Source: Candidatus Aminicenantota bacterium
GTDB taxonomy: Bacteria > Acidobacteriota > Aminicenantia > Aminicenantales > UBA4085
Direction of reading: 5' to 3'
Assembly (NCBI GenBank): GCA_003141555.1
Contig: PLMN01000018.1
Span: forward strand, 1 to 64,000
DNA: 64,000 bases
Position 1 is the first letter of the stretch, and every line of letters begins with the position of its first letter. Of the stretch, positions 35,821 through 43,907 are shown one piece after another. Both the position numbers and the translations under genes were made by a program. The notes beneath the pieces were generated by a model that saw nothing but the letters and a program-made list of their open reading frames with translations, searched no databases and had not been told where the DNA came from.

Positions 35821-36375
35821 ATGACGAACTTCGATCGAAAATCGTTCGCGGGAAAAGCGATCGTCTTCCTGATCATCCTCAACCTGGCGACGCTCGCGGT
35901 GCTCTGGTACTTCGTGTTTCGGCGTCCTCCCGGCCGGCCTCCACGGCCGAATGACGGAGGCCCGGGAGACGTTCCGTCCTTTTTGAAAAGCGAATTGAGG
36001 CTGACCGACGAGCAATCCAAGAGCTTCGACGTTCTCCGGGAGCGCCTGGGCGATTCCGTCCGTCCCGTCCAGGATGAAATCCGCCGGCTTATGGAAGCGG
36101 CGGTCGAGGAAATCTTCAAGCCCCAGGGCGGTGAGAAGGCCCTCGAAGACCTGGCCGCTCGGATCGGAGCCGAACGGGCGAAAGAGGTCGGGCAGCTGTT
36201 CCTCCATCTGAGGGGCCTGATGGCCGTCTGCCGGCCCGAGCAGGTCACGAAATTGCATTCCATCATGACTGAATTCCTGATCCGGATCGGCGCGGTCAAT
36301 CCGGATCCTCCAAAAGGGGAGCGGGTCCCTCCTCAAGGCCGTCCCGGCGATCAGCCCGCGCGGCCGCCGCGCTGA
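35821..36375 (+). CDS. CpxP/Spy/ZraP-like periplasmic sensor-type protein
   Basis: A 184-aa protein with an N-terminal membrane anchor (IVFLIILNLATLAVLWYFVF), a Pro/Arg-rich spacer and a helical domain. That domain has an LTDEQ motif (LRLTDEQSKSFDVLRERL) and a later LRGLMAVCRPEQVTKLHSIM, typical of the heavy-metal-sensor/CpxP-like (LTxxQ) superfamily. The tail is Pro/Gly-rich. It starts 13 nt after the putative anti-sigma gene and is the likely periplasmic input or chaperone part of the system. One Cys is present in VCRPEQ. Confidence 0.75.
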   Translation: MTNFDRKSFAGKAIVFLIILNLATLAVLWYFVFRRPPGRPPRPNDGGPGDVPSFLKSELRLTDEQSKSFDVLRERLGDSVRPVQDEIRRLMEAAVEEIFKPQGGEKALEDLAARIGAERAKEVGQLFLHLRGLMAVCRPEQVTKLHSIMTEFLIRIGAVNPDPPKGERVPPQGRPGDQPARPPR

Positions 36376-36700
36376 TATTTCCGGGCGCTGGCCGTCCCGG
36401 CGGCCGCCCAGAGCACGACCGCCAAACCCAAGCTCATCGACCTGAATACGGCCGGCCGTTCAAGACGCTTACCACCCTGCCGGGCATCGGTGAAGCGCTC
36501 GCTCAGAAGATCATCGACGCCCGGCCGTTCAAGTCCGTGGACGACCTGACAAAGGTTAGCGGCATTGGACAGTCCAAGCTGGACGCAATCAAGGGGCTGG
36601 TGACGGTGGGGACGATCGGTGCGGCCGCTTCAAAGCTGGCGCCCGGGGAGAAGGTCAATATCAACACGGCGACGGTCGAGCAGCTGGACGCCCATTATAT
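36376..36700 (+). pseudogene. ComEA-like helix-hairpin-helix gene, frameshifted and truncated
   Basis: Two frames together read as a ComEA-type protein. One gives a signal-peptide end and PKLIDLNTAG. After a shift near 36450 a second gives TLPGIGEALAQKIIDARPF, DDLTKVSGIGQSKLDAIKG and the beginning of another repeat, EKVNINTATVEQLDA, which is then cut off. The start codon and first part of the signal are missing, and the second repeat ends in unrelated sequence near 36700. ComEA-like proteins bind DNA in the periplasm during uptake; this copy cannot do so. Confidence 0.75.
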
Positions 36701-36867
36701 CCCGCCCAGAAGCTTCTTGAGCGCCCCGATGCCATTTTCCAGAGATTGGCTTTTTATCGAAAACCTTGGTATAAATACGCCCGGCCATATTCCCCGGCAG
36801 GAAAGAAACGGCTCAGAATGACCCATCCGATGCCGGAGATAAGAACTGAATTTTGGAGGAGGATCAA

Positions 36868-37233
36868 ATGGGATTGAAGCGGAAGCAGATGCTGCTGCGG
36901 CAAAAAACATATTTCGAACATGAGCTGGCGAACCGGCTGTCATCCCTCTCGGAAAAGGGGATCGAATCCAAGCGGATGGACAAGGATCCTCTCGTTCGAG
37001 AGCTGAAGGCCGACGTCAAGGCCGTGGCGGCCAGGCTGAAGGCGATCGCGAACAGCGACAAGATCACGGAAGACATGGCGAAAGCGAGGGCGGCCAAGGC
37101 AGCCGCTCCCGCCCCTGTGAAAGAAAAGGCGGCGGGCAAGGCTGAAAAGCCGAAGAAAGCCCCCGCAGAGGCCAAGGAAAAGAAGCCCAAGGCCGAGAAG
37201 AAAGCCGCCCCGCCGGCTGACGCTTCGAAATAA
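36868..37233 (+). CDS. small protein with Lys/Ala/Pro-rich tail
   Basis: A 121-aa protein with GGAGGAGG just ahead of the ATG. The first ~65 residues are charged and helical (LLRQKTYFEHELANRLSSL, LVRELKADVKAVAARLKAIA). The rest is a low-complexity tail of Lys, Ala, Pro and Glu, reminiscent of bacterial histone-H1-like tails. DNA or RNA binding is a reasonable guess, but no domain proves it. Confidence 0.65.
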   Translation: MGLKRKQMLLRQKTYFEHELANRLSSLSEKGIESKRMDKDPLVRELKADVKAVAARLKAIANSDKITEDMAKARAAKAAAPAPVKEKAAGKAEKPKKAPAEAKEKKPKAEKKAAPPADASK

Positions 37234-37418
37234 TCCTGTGGCGCTCCGAGATAAAACGACCGGAGCGGCCAAGTCTTTCGACGGGCAAGATATCGTCTAA
37301 AACCCGACCGCCCCGGTCTCGAGAAAAAGGAGAAGAACGCTGAGTTCTTGGCTAAGCATATTCTTCAATCAGATTAGACCACGGCCCGGCGAAAACCTTA
37401 GCGGGCAGGGAGTCCAAC

Positions 37419-37725
37419 CTAAGTCGTCAGCCAAGCGGGATCAATGCTGACCGGCCAGCGGCCGGCCGAATAGACGTTCTGGAAGATCATGAGGATGTTC
37501 CCGACCCGGACCAGCCAGAACGCGGGCGTGGCGAGGATCAGCCAGAAGCTGTAGATGATCAAGCCTCCGGCCAGGATGGCGGCGCCGAAGGCGGCCCCTT
37601 CCCGGAATCCCACCCTTTCCCCGAGGCGCGCGAGCGGGGCGATCTGGCCGGAAAAGAAAAGGACGGCCATGAAGTGGATCTGGTTGATGGCGCTGACCCG
37701 CGTCGTCCAGAAGGCGGATATGTAA
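37419..37725 (-). pseudogene. fragment of ABC-2-type permease (DUF990-like)
   Basis: The frame encodes only the C-terminal part of a membrane protein: FYISAFWTTRVSAINQIHFMAVLFFSG and then IIYSFWLILATPAFWLVRV, followed by NVYSAGRWPVSI, a sequence typical of ABC-2 family (DUF990, PF06182) permeases. The N-terminal half is absent at 37725, and the end is cut at WLTT. No ATPase partner is nearby, so this is a relic. Confidence 0.65.
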
Positions 37726-37772
37726 AATGGCTCGGCCGCCGCGCCTCGCCCGGCGGCCTTCGTTCCTCCCGC

Positions 37773-38687
37773 TCAGGCCTGGCGCAGGAGCCAGCGCAGG
37801 GCGTTCTTCTGGAGCTTGACGTACTCGGGATTCCAAAAGCTCGGGATGGTGTGGCCGGGGGCCATGAAGCAGACGCGGCCCTTGCCGTAGTCGTAAGCCC
37901 AGCACGCCTCGCACGTCGCGCCCTGATTGCCGTGGGCCTCGGTCTTGTATTCTAGTCCCTCTTCGTTCACGCTCCGGATCAGGACGGATTGCGGGTCCTT
38001 GTCGTAGATGAGGAAGTGCTGCTCCTCGCTGACCACGAAATCCTTCACGCCGCGCGTGATGGGATGATCGGCGTTCACGATCTTCATCTTGTAGGGGCGG
38101 AAGACCGTGTGGCCGGTGAACAGCGCCCCTTCCACGTGGCGGAAATCCGCGTTCCCGCCCGAGATGTAGCTCGCGTTGTGGAAGAACCAGGCCGAGCCGC
38201 CGTTCTGGACGAACTCGCGAATGGCCTTGCCCTGTTCGGGCGTGAGCCAGTTCGCGGCTTTCTCGTCGACCGGCGCGGGCGGGTTACTGACGATCTTCAT
38301 CTTTTCCGGATCATAGAAGGGATAGGGCGAGGAATAGCCCCCGGGGAACGAAAGCCCGTCGCAGAGCATGATGAGCAGCTTGCATGCGGCCAGCGTTTCA
38401 CGGCTGAGAAGGGCATGGTCCGGCGTGAACATGGCGGAAGCTCCCGCTTCCCGGACGATCGTCCGGTGCAGGGCCGCATAAACGTAATCGAAGTTGTGCC
38501 AGCGGTCGCCGATCAGGGCGAATACGTCGGCCTGGGGCGACCCGGTCGGCCCGGTCGTCGCCGACGTCGCGGATGGGGCTGCGGCTGCGGGCTGCGCGAG
38601 GATCCGGCCTCCGAGCACCGCCCCCGCTCCGACCATCCCCATATTCCGGATCGCCGCCCGCCGCGAAATCTTCTCTGCGTTCTTCAT
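37773..38687 (-). CDS. Tat-exported ThuA-like protein
   Basis: A 304-aa protein with a twin-arginine signal (SRRAAIRNMGMVGAGAVLGG). The rest resembles ThuA/trehalose-utilisation (class I glutamine-amidotransferase-like fold) proteins: LLIMLCDGLSFPGG, IREFVQNGGSAWFFHNAS, NADHPITRGVKDFVVSEEQHFLIY, and WAYDYGKGRVCFMAPGHT. ThuA proteins occur in sugar-catabolic clusters, but their reaction is not settled. It follows the SBF transporter gene by one nucleotide and closes the cupin/DUF362 cluster. Confidence 0.85.
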   Translation of the reverse strand: MKNAEKISRRAAIRNMGMVGAGAVLGGRILAQPAAAAPSATSATTGPTGSPQADVFALIGDRWHNFDYVYAALHRTIVREAGASAMFTPDHALLSRETLAACKLLIMLCDGLSFPGGYSSPYPFYDPEKMKIVSNPPAPVDEKAANWLTPEQGKAIREFVQNGGSAWFFHNASYISGGNADFRHVEGALFTGHTVFRPYKMKIVNADHPITRGVKDFVVSEEQHFLIYDKDPQSVLIRSVNEEGLEYKTEAHGNQGATCEACWAYDYGKGRVCFMAPGHTIPSFWNPEYVKLQKNALRWLLRQA

Positions 38688-38688
38688 A

Positions 38689-39885
38689 TCATTCCTCCGA
38701 TTGCGATTTCTGCGGCGGCGTACCCGCCGCGCCCGCCGCGGCGCTCTTGACCGGCCGCCGCCGCCACCATCCGGCGAGCAGCGATCCCGAGATGTTCATC
38801 CATGGCCCGAAAATAGCCGGGGCCAGCGCCGCGCTCGTGCTTTTCAGCACGTCGATGGCGATCCCCGAGGCCATTCCGCCGTTCTGCATACCCACCTCCA
38901 TGGCTACGGCCCGGCAGGCGCTCTCGTCGAGGCGGGCCAGGCGCGCCCCCCCGTAGCCGAGGCCGTATCCCAACCCGTTGTGGAGGACGGCGGCCAGGAT
39001 CAGGATCGGGCCCACGGACAGGAGCTGGTCGCGCGATTGGGCGGTGATCACGGCGATGATGAGGCAGATGGCCGCCATGGAGACGATCGGCAGAACCTTG
39101 TCCATCCAATGGGCGGGCCCGTCGAGCCCCACGTTGATGATCAGCTTGGCCAGGATCGTCAGCCCGAGCAGAATGAAGCCGAGGACGATGCCGCCCTTTA
39201 AGACGATCAGCGCGCCCCACGCGCCGGCGGGGGTGCCCAACACTCCGCCGGCGGTCGCCAAGGCCGCAAATCCGGCCATCGTCCACTGCGCCTTCCGCTC
39301 CGCCCAATCCTTCTCGCCATACAACAACCGATGGGCCGCCAGCCCGGCCACGATGGGGATGATGATCATGTTGAAGATGGCCAGCATCATGGCCGTGAAG
39401 TCAACCGGGATGAGCCGGCCGGCCAGGGTCTTCATCCAGAACGGCGTGACGAAAGGGGAGAGGAGCGTCGTGCAGGTCGTGATCGTCACCGAGAGGGGCA
39501 CGTTGCCCCCGGCGAGGTAGGTCATGACGTTGGATGCCACGCCGCTCGAGACCGAGCCGATCAGGATGATCCCCGCCGCGACCTCGGGCGGGAAGCCGAA
39601 GGTCATGGCGATCGCGAAGCCGACGAGGGGCATGATCGTGAACTGCAGGACGACGCCGATCAGGACGGGCACGGGCATTGCCAGGACGTTCTTGAAGTCC
39701 TTGGCGCTCAGGGTGGTGCCCATGCCGAAGGTGATGATCTGGATGAGCGGGACGATGAGGGTTTTGAGATCCGTTCCGAACCACGAGCGGAAGAGGGCCG
39801 GCCGGGCCATCGAGGCCGCAACGAAGACCAGGACCCAGATCGTGAACGCGTACTTCCTGTAGAATTCCCGGGGCGAAATCGTCAT
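38689..39885 (-). CDS. bile acid:sodium symporter (SBF) family transporter
   Basis: A 398-aa membrane protein with about ten hydrophobic segments. Family marks are GMGTTLSAKDFKNVLAMPVPVLIG, GFPPEVAAGIILIGSVSSGVASNV, and the C-terminal ACRAVAMEVGMQNGGMA, near the Na(+)-linked crossover region. SBF/BASS proteins import organic acids or steroids with Na(+); the substrate here is likely the acid handled by the neighbouring cupin/lactonase proteins, which is inference. The ATG at 39885 overlaps the DUF362 stop (ATGA); the longer frame adds 17 residues inside that gene. Confidence 0.88.
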   Translation of the reverse strand: MTISPREFYRKYAFTIWVLVFVAASMARPALFRSWFGTDLKTLIVPLIQIITFGMGTTLSAKDFKNVLAMPVPVLIGVVLQFTIMPLVGFAIAMTFGFPPEVAAGIILIGSVSSGVASNVMTYLAGGNVPLSVTITTCTTLLSPFVTPFWMKTLAGRLIPVDFTAMMLAIFNMIIIPIVAGLAAHRLLYGEKDWAERKAQWTMAGFAALATAGGVLGTPAGAWGALIVLKGGIVLGFILLGLTILAKLIINVGLDGPAHWMDKVLPIVSMAAICLIIAVITAQSRDQLLSVGPILILAAVLHNGLGYGLGYGGARLARLDESACRAVAMEVGMQNGGMASGIAIDVLKSTSAALAPAIFGPWMNISGSLLAGWWRRRPVKSAAAGAAGTPPQKSQSEE

Positions 39886-40991
39886 AGCTTGTACAGCTCC
39901 GCCATCCGCTCGTTGGGCCTGTATTTGGTGACGCACTGCTCGAGCGGCGTCCCCACGAGCTGGATCTTGGCGTAGTCGCCCTGGCCCATGCCGGCCTCGG
40001 CCATGGCGTTCAGATAATTGACGATCCGCGGGTCGAAGCCCATGACCCGTGTGGCCGTGATGTCCGCCGCCACGGCGTCGCGGCTGGCCAGGGCCACGTG
40101 CGAAGCGATGGGCGAACCCCAGGCCGGGCCGTTGCCCTCGATGCCGATAAACCCGTCGATGACGGCCAGGTCGGGGAAGATCTCCCGTCCGATGTGGAAC
40201 ATGTTGTAATGGAGGAGGTCGTTGCGGGCCGGGCTCGCCTGGTGCATCAGGCCCTTGTCGTTCACCTTGTAGTCGTTGAGCGGCGAGGCCATGATCACGT
40301 TCTTGATCGACAGCGTGACGAAGACGTAGTTGTGCGTCTTCATCCGGGCCACGGAAATGACATAGAGGTCCGGATCGAGGAGGGTGTTGATGATCCGGAT
40401 CCGCGAAGGCTTGTTGTCCAGGCCGAGGACGTAGCGATATTGGAATTTGTCAAGGTTGAGGTCGACGAGCTTTGCCCCGTACTCTTTTTCGAGGCGGGGA
40501 TAGTCGTTGTACTTGAAGCCTTCCGCCGTATTGTTGACGCTCGACTCGCCGATGAAGATTTCGCCCTTGACGTGGGGCGTGAGGAAATCCAGGACGGCCC
40601 GCATGGCGTCGATGTGCGTTACGCAGGCGGCGCAGTCGGCCAGGACGATGTTGGGCTTGATCAAGACCCGCTTGTCGCGGATCGAGGCGGCGACCTCGTC
40701 CTCGATCAGCTTGAGCGAGCGCAGGACGATGTCGTAGCGGTCGGGTCCCTTGACCAGCGCCACTTTCGCCGGCGGAGCCGCCTTGCCGAGGTCGGTGATG
40801 GGGAAGTGGATCTGACCACCCTGGCCGTAGGGGGCGCCGGGGAGCGGAGGCACGGGCGGCACGCGCGGCATACTCGCGGCGCCATGGGCGAAAAGCCGCC
40901 CTCCGCCCATCGCCGCGGCCCCGGCCGCTCCCGCCGCTAAGCCGGCGCACTTCAGGAAATCGCGCCTGTCGATCTTTCGGTGGTCCGCCAT
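39882..40991 (-). CDS. Tat-exported DUF362 protein (copy 1)
   Basis: A 369-aa protein with a twin-arginine signal (IDRRDFLKCAGLAAGAAGAAA). The mature part is a DUF362 domain (PF04015): VALVKGPDRYDIVLRSLKLIEDEV, VLIKPNIVLADCAACVTHIDAMRAVL, VARMKTHNYVFVTLSIKNVIM, and DLAVIDGFIGIEGNGPAWG. DUF362 is functionally uncharacterised, and no ferredoxin-type cysteines are fused here. It is a clear paralogue of the protein at 43908, sharing KLIEDEV, IKPN, THIDA/THVDA, RMKTH and AEAGMG. It is coupled to the SBF transporter by a 4-nt overlap. Confidence 0.9.
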   Translation of the reverse strand: MADHRKIDRRDFLKCAGLAAGAAGAAAMGGGRLFAHGAASMPRVPPVPPLPGAPYGQGGQIHFPITDLGKAAPPAKVALVKGPDRYDIVLRSLKLIEDEVAASIRDKRVLIKPNIVLADCAACVTHIDAMRAVLDFLTPHVKGEIFIGESSVNNTAEGFKYNDYPRLEKEYGAKLVDLNLDKFQYRYVLGLDNKPSRIRIINTLLDPDLYVISVARMKTHNYVFVTLSIKNVIMASPLNDYKVNDKGLMHQASPARNDLLHYNMFHIGREIFPDLAVIDGFIGIEGNGPAWGSPIASHVALASRDAVAADITATRVMGFDPRIVNYLNAMAEAGMGQGDYAKIQLVGTPLEQCVTKYRPNERMAELYKL

Positions 40992-41002
40992 CTTGCGCTC
41001 CT

Positions 41003-42943
41003 CTATTTCGGCCCGTACTTCAATCCTTTGACGCTCGTCTTGATCTTATAGATCTTGTCGTAGCTGACGATGAAGAGCGTCTTCATGTCGTCGCCGCCGA
41101 AGCAGCAGCTGACGGGATACGTAGGCGTGTTGACGATGCCCCGGAACTCGCCCTTGGGACCGAAGATCTGGACGCCCATGTACGTGGTGACGTAGATGCC
41201 GCCGCCCTCGTCCATCGTCATGCCGTCGGCCGCGCTCGTCCGGCCTTTTCTTTCCGTCACCTCGGGCGTGAGGAAGAGCAGGGCGAACTTCCGGGGATTC
41301 TTGACCGTCCCATCGTCGTTGACGTCGTAGGCCCAGACCCAGTTGTCCTTGTCGCTGTCCACGTTCCAGAACGCTTCGTTGTCATAGGTGTTGTTGACGA
41401 GGAGCGTCCGGCCGTCGGGCGTGAGAAGGATGCCGTTGGGCATAGCGAAATCGTCGGGGGGAATGATCCGGACGAGCTTGCCCGGCGGCGTGATGTAGAA
41501 GACCGAGCGGCCGGGCTGGAATTTCTTCTTTTCCGGGGTGAACTGCGGATCCGTGAAGTAGATCCCGCCCTTGACGTCAGTGACGATGTCGTTGGGGCCG
41601 TCGATGGGCTTGCCCTCGAACGTTGAGGCCAGCGTGCGCACGATTTGACCTTTCGTGGTCATTTCAATGACGCGGTGGCCGAACATGTCACAAACGGCCA
41701 GGTTGCCGTCGGCCAGGGGCATCAGGCCGTTGGTCTGCATTCCCTTCTGGATGACGCGGTACGCGCCGTCGGGATCGACCTCGAGGGTGGTGCTGCGCGC
41801 GGGGCTGCCGTTCCATTTCTGGTCGAAGCACATGCTCGAGAGGTAGAGCTTGCCCTTGAGCCACTTCGGCCCTTCGCAGAAGATCAAGCCGGGCTTCGTC
41901 ACGGCCCCGTCCACGAAGAGCTCGACCTTGGCGTCAGCGGGGATGACGGCCGCGAGGGCCGCGTCGCGCTCGGCCTTCTTGGCCATGTAGTCCGGGCGGG
42001 GGGGATAGAACACGTCGAGGACGTCGCAGCCCCGGTCGCCGACCTTGCCGCCGTGGACCATGGGCGCCGGGAGATACAGCAGATCGCCTTGTTTCATGGC
42101 CGCCGTGCCGTCCAGGATGATCTCGTCCATCGCCCCGCGCAGGACGCACATGAGCTGCTCCTCGGGGTGGAGGTGCTCGGCGAACGACATGCCGGGGTCC
42201 ATGCGCAGGAAGCTCAGCTGCGCGCCGTGGCCGCCGATGAGGCGGGAATTGGCGCCGGGCTGAAGCTCGGTGAACTGGACGTCGTTGAGGTCGCAGATGA
42301 TTCCCGGGGCGACCGTCGGGGCGACCGGGAAGGCCGGAAGGGAGAGCCCGGCGGGAACGTCGGGGGCGCCCGCCTTGGCCAGATAGTCGGTCCGGGGCGG
42401 CGCATAGACCTCGATGATCGTGGCCCCGTTCGCCCCGGCCTTGACGCCGCTCGCCGCGCCCTTCTCGAGCAGGACGAACTCGTTCTTCGGCGTCCGGCCG
42501 TGCGTCCCGTCAGGCTCGTCCCGCGGGACGGCCCGCATCGCCGCGTATTTGTCCCCGAGGAGCTGCTCGATCTCCCCCTCCATGACGACCATGATCCGCT
42601 CGGCCGGGAGCGTTTCCTTGGGGATCGCCGCGCCCGGGGCGAGACTCAGCAGGGCGACGAGGTTGCCCTTGCCCCAGTACGCCCGGGCCTTGATGCCGGG
42701 CGCCAGTTCGAATTCAGGGAGCGATTCGAATCTCGTCACCACGCCGTCGGCGAGATTGGACTTCAGCCTGGCCGCGGGAATGTCGTCCCGGGTGCGGACG
42801 GCGATCTTCTTCTCGGCGATGAGCTTTTCGTTTTTGGCCGCCCAGGCCGGCCTCTTGGCGCAAGCCGGTTGCGTCGTCAAGACGCCCGCCGTGAGCAGGG
42901 CCGCGGCAGCGATGGCGATGATGTTCTTCCTCGGGATGTTCAT
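41003..42943 (-). CDS. exported bicupin fused to SMP-30/gluconolactonase-like propeller
   Basis: A 646-aa three-domain protein. A signal peptide (IIAIAAAALLTAGVLTTQPACA) leads into cupin 1 at ~70-190 (LAPGAAIPKETLPAERIMVVMEGE) and cupin 2 at ~215-330 (FLRMDPGMSFAEHLHPEEQLMCVLRG, with the His/Glu metal motif AEHLHPEEQ and a later MVHGGKVG). An SMP-30/gluconolactonase six-bladed propeller occupies ~340-646 (LIFCEGPKW, GLMPLADGNLAVCDMFGH, GPNDIVTDVKGGIYFTDPQF, MPNGILLTPDGRTLLVNNT, DGMTMDEGGGIYV). Metal residues for a lactonase (Glu, Asn, Asp) are visible in these segments. Hydrolysis of a sugar or aromatic lactone coupled to isomerisation or oxygenation is a plausible reading, but unproven. Confidence 0.85.
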   Translation of the reverse strand: MNIPRKNIIAIAAAALLTAGVLTTQPACAKRPAWAAKNEKLIAEKKIAVRTRDDIPAARLKSNLADGVVTRFESLPEFELAPGIKARAYWGKGNLVALLSLAPGAAIPKETLPAERIMVVMEGEIEQLLGDKYAAMRAVPRDEPDGTHGRTPKNEFVLLEKGAASGVKAGANGATIIEVYAPPRTDYLAKAGAPDVPAGLSLPAFPVAPTVAPGIICDLNDVQFTELQPGANSRLIGGHGAQLSFLRMDPGMSFAEHLHPEEQLMCVLRGAMDEIILDGTAAMKQGDLLYLPAPMVHGGKVGDRGCDVLDVFYPPRPDYMAKKAERDAALAAVIPADAKVELFVDGAVTKPGLIFCEGPKWLKGKLYLSSMCFDQKWNGSPARSTTLEVDPDGAYRVIQKGMQTNGLMPLADGNLAVCDMFGHRVIEMTTKGQIVRTLASTFEGKPIDGPNDIVTDVKGGIYFTDPQFTPEKKKFQPGRSVFYITPPGKLVRIIPPDDFAMPNGILLTPDGRTLLVNNTYDNEAFWNVDSDKDNWVWAYDVNDDGTVKNPRKFALLFLTPEVTERKGRTSAADGMTMDEGGGIYVTTYMGVQIFGPKGEFRGIVNTPTYPVSCCFGGDDMKTLFIVSYDKIYKIKTSVKGLKYGPK

Positions 42944-42955
42944 GGCGCGCTCCTT

Positions 42956-43864
42956 CTATTTCACGCTCAGCTGGTCGTGGCGGTTGCCCATGTACAGCCA
43001 GAGCATGGGCTCGTCCGTGGCGTTGATCGAGCTGTGAGGGACTTTCCTGTTGGGCGGGATGAGGAAGGCCTCGCCCGGCTCCTGGTGGAGCAGGCGATTT
43101 CCGAACATGAGCAGGCTCGTGCCCTTGAGCTGGCACCAGACTTCCTCGCAGCCCGGTCCGTGGACGTGGGGCTGGGCTATGTCGAACTTGTCGATCGAGA
43201 CGACGGCGAAGCCCACGGGGTTGGCGAACTTGGGCGGCGCGTCCCAGGCGAATCCGCGGCCGATGTGGGCCCAGTGCATGCCCACGCTTGGGACGGAATC
43301 GTGATAATCGCCGACCGAGATCTTCGCGTTCGGGACGAACCCCCCGGGAATCCCCTCGGTCACCATGATCGTCTCCAGGAACTTGTCCGTCGGGTTGAGG
43401 AAACGGAACTCGACGCCGGCCGGGACGAAGACGGCCGAGCCGTCCTCGAGGGGCGCGATCCGCCCGCCAGCCTCGACCTTGCCGGAGCCGCCGCAGACAT
43501 AGATGAAGAGCTGCTCGGCCGCGCTCTTCCAGGGCACGGTATTGCAGCGCGGCTCGACGGCGGCCCGCTTGTAGCCCGTGATGTACTTGAGCACGGCGCC
43601 TTTCTTCGTCGGATGGAGGGGGTCGCCCGGCGTCAGGATGTCGCGCTCGATGAAGCCGCCGTGCCCTTCGTAGGGGATCGAATTCCGCCAGTGGTTGATG
43701 TAGAGGAAGACGTCGGTGTCGACGTCGGGATGGCGGTGATTGGAGAGGGCGTCCTCGGCGAACGAGGGATCGGGTTCCACGGTCAGCCGGGCAGGCGCCT
43801 GGCCGAAAGCCAAGGTGAGGCCGACGAGGGCCGCCGCACCCAGAATCGCAGCAATCGCTTTCAT
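42956..43864 (-). CDS. exported cupin-domain protein (copy 1)
   Basis: A 302-aa protein with a signal peptide (IAAILGAAALVGLTLAFG). It has two cupin-like halves. The first spans LYINHWRNSIPYEGHGG to GSAVFVPAGVEFRFLN, and the second has AQPHVHGPGCEEVWCQLKG, then NRLLHQEPGEAFLIPPN and VPHSSIN. The His and Glu residues of the second half form a likely metal site. It is a paralogue of 44965-45864 with long shared segments. The enzymatic role is unknown. It lies 12 nt before the cupin-SMP-30 fusion. Confidence 0.85.
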   Translation of the reverse strand: MKAIAAILGAAALVGLTLAFGQAPARLTVEPDPSFAEDALSNHRHPDVDTDVFLYINHWRNSIPYEGHGGFIERDILTPGDPLHPTKKGAVLKYITGYKRAAVEPRCNTVPWKSAAEQLFIYVCGGSGKVEAGGRIAPLEDGSAVFVPAGVEFRFLNPTDKFLETIMVTEGIPGGFVPNAKISVGDYHDSVPSVGMHWAHIGRGFAWDAPPKFANPVGFAVVSIDKFDIAQPHVHGPGCEEVWCQLKGTSLLMFGNRLLHQEPGEAFLIPPNRKVPHSSINATDEPMLWLYMGNRHDQLSVK

Positions 43865-43907
43865 GATGACTCCTCGGGCCCGCGGCGGCTTCGGCCGCCC
43901 GGCCCCC

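Noticed and set aside
36695-36943. Minus-strand ORF ending in GIGALKKLLGGI
   Set aside because: Its 5' half is antisense to the start and Shine-Dalgarno of the Lys-rich protein gene and no family is recognised. Only the last residues look protein-like.
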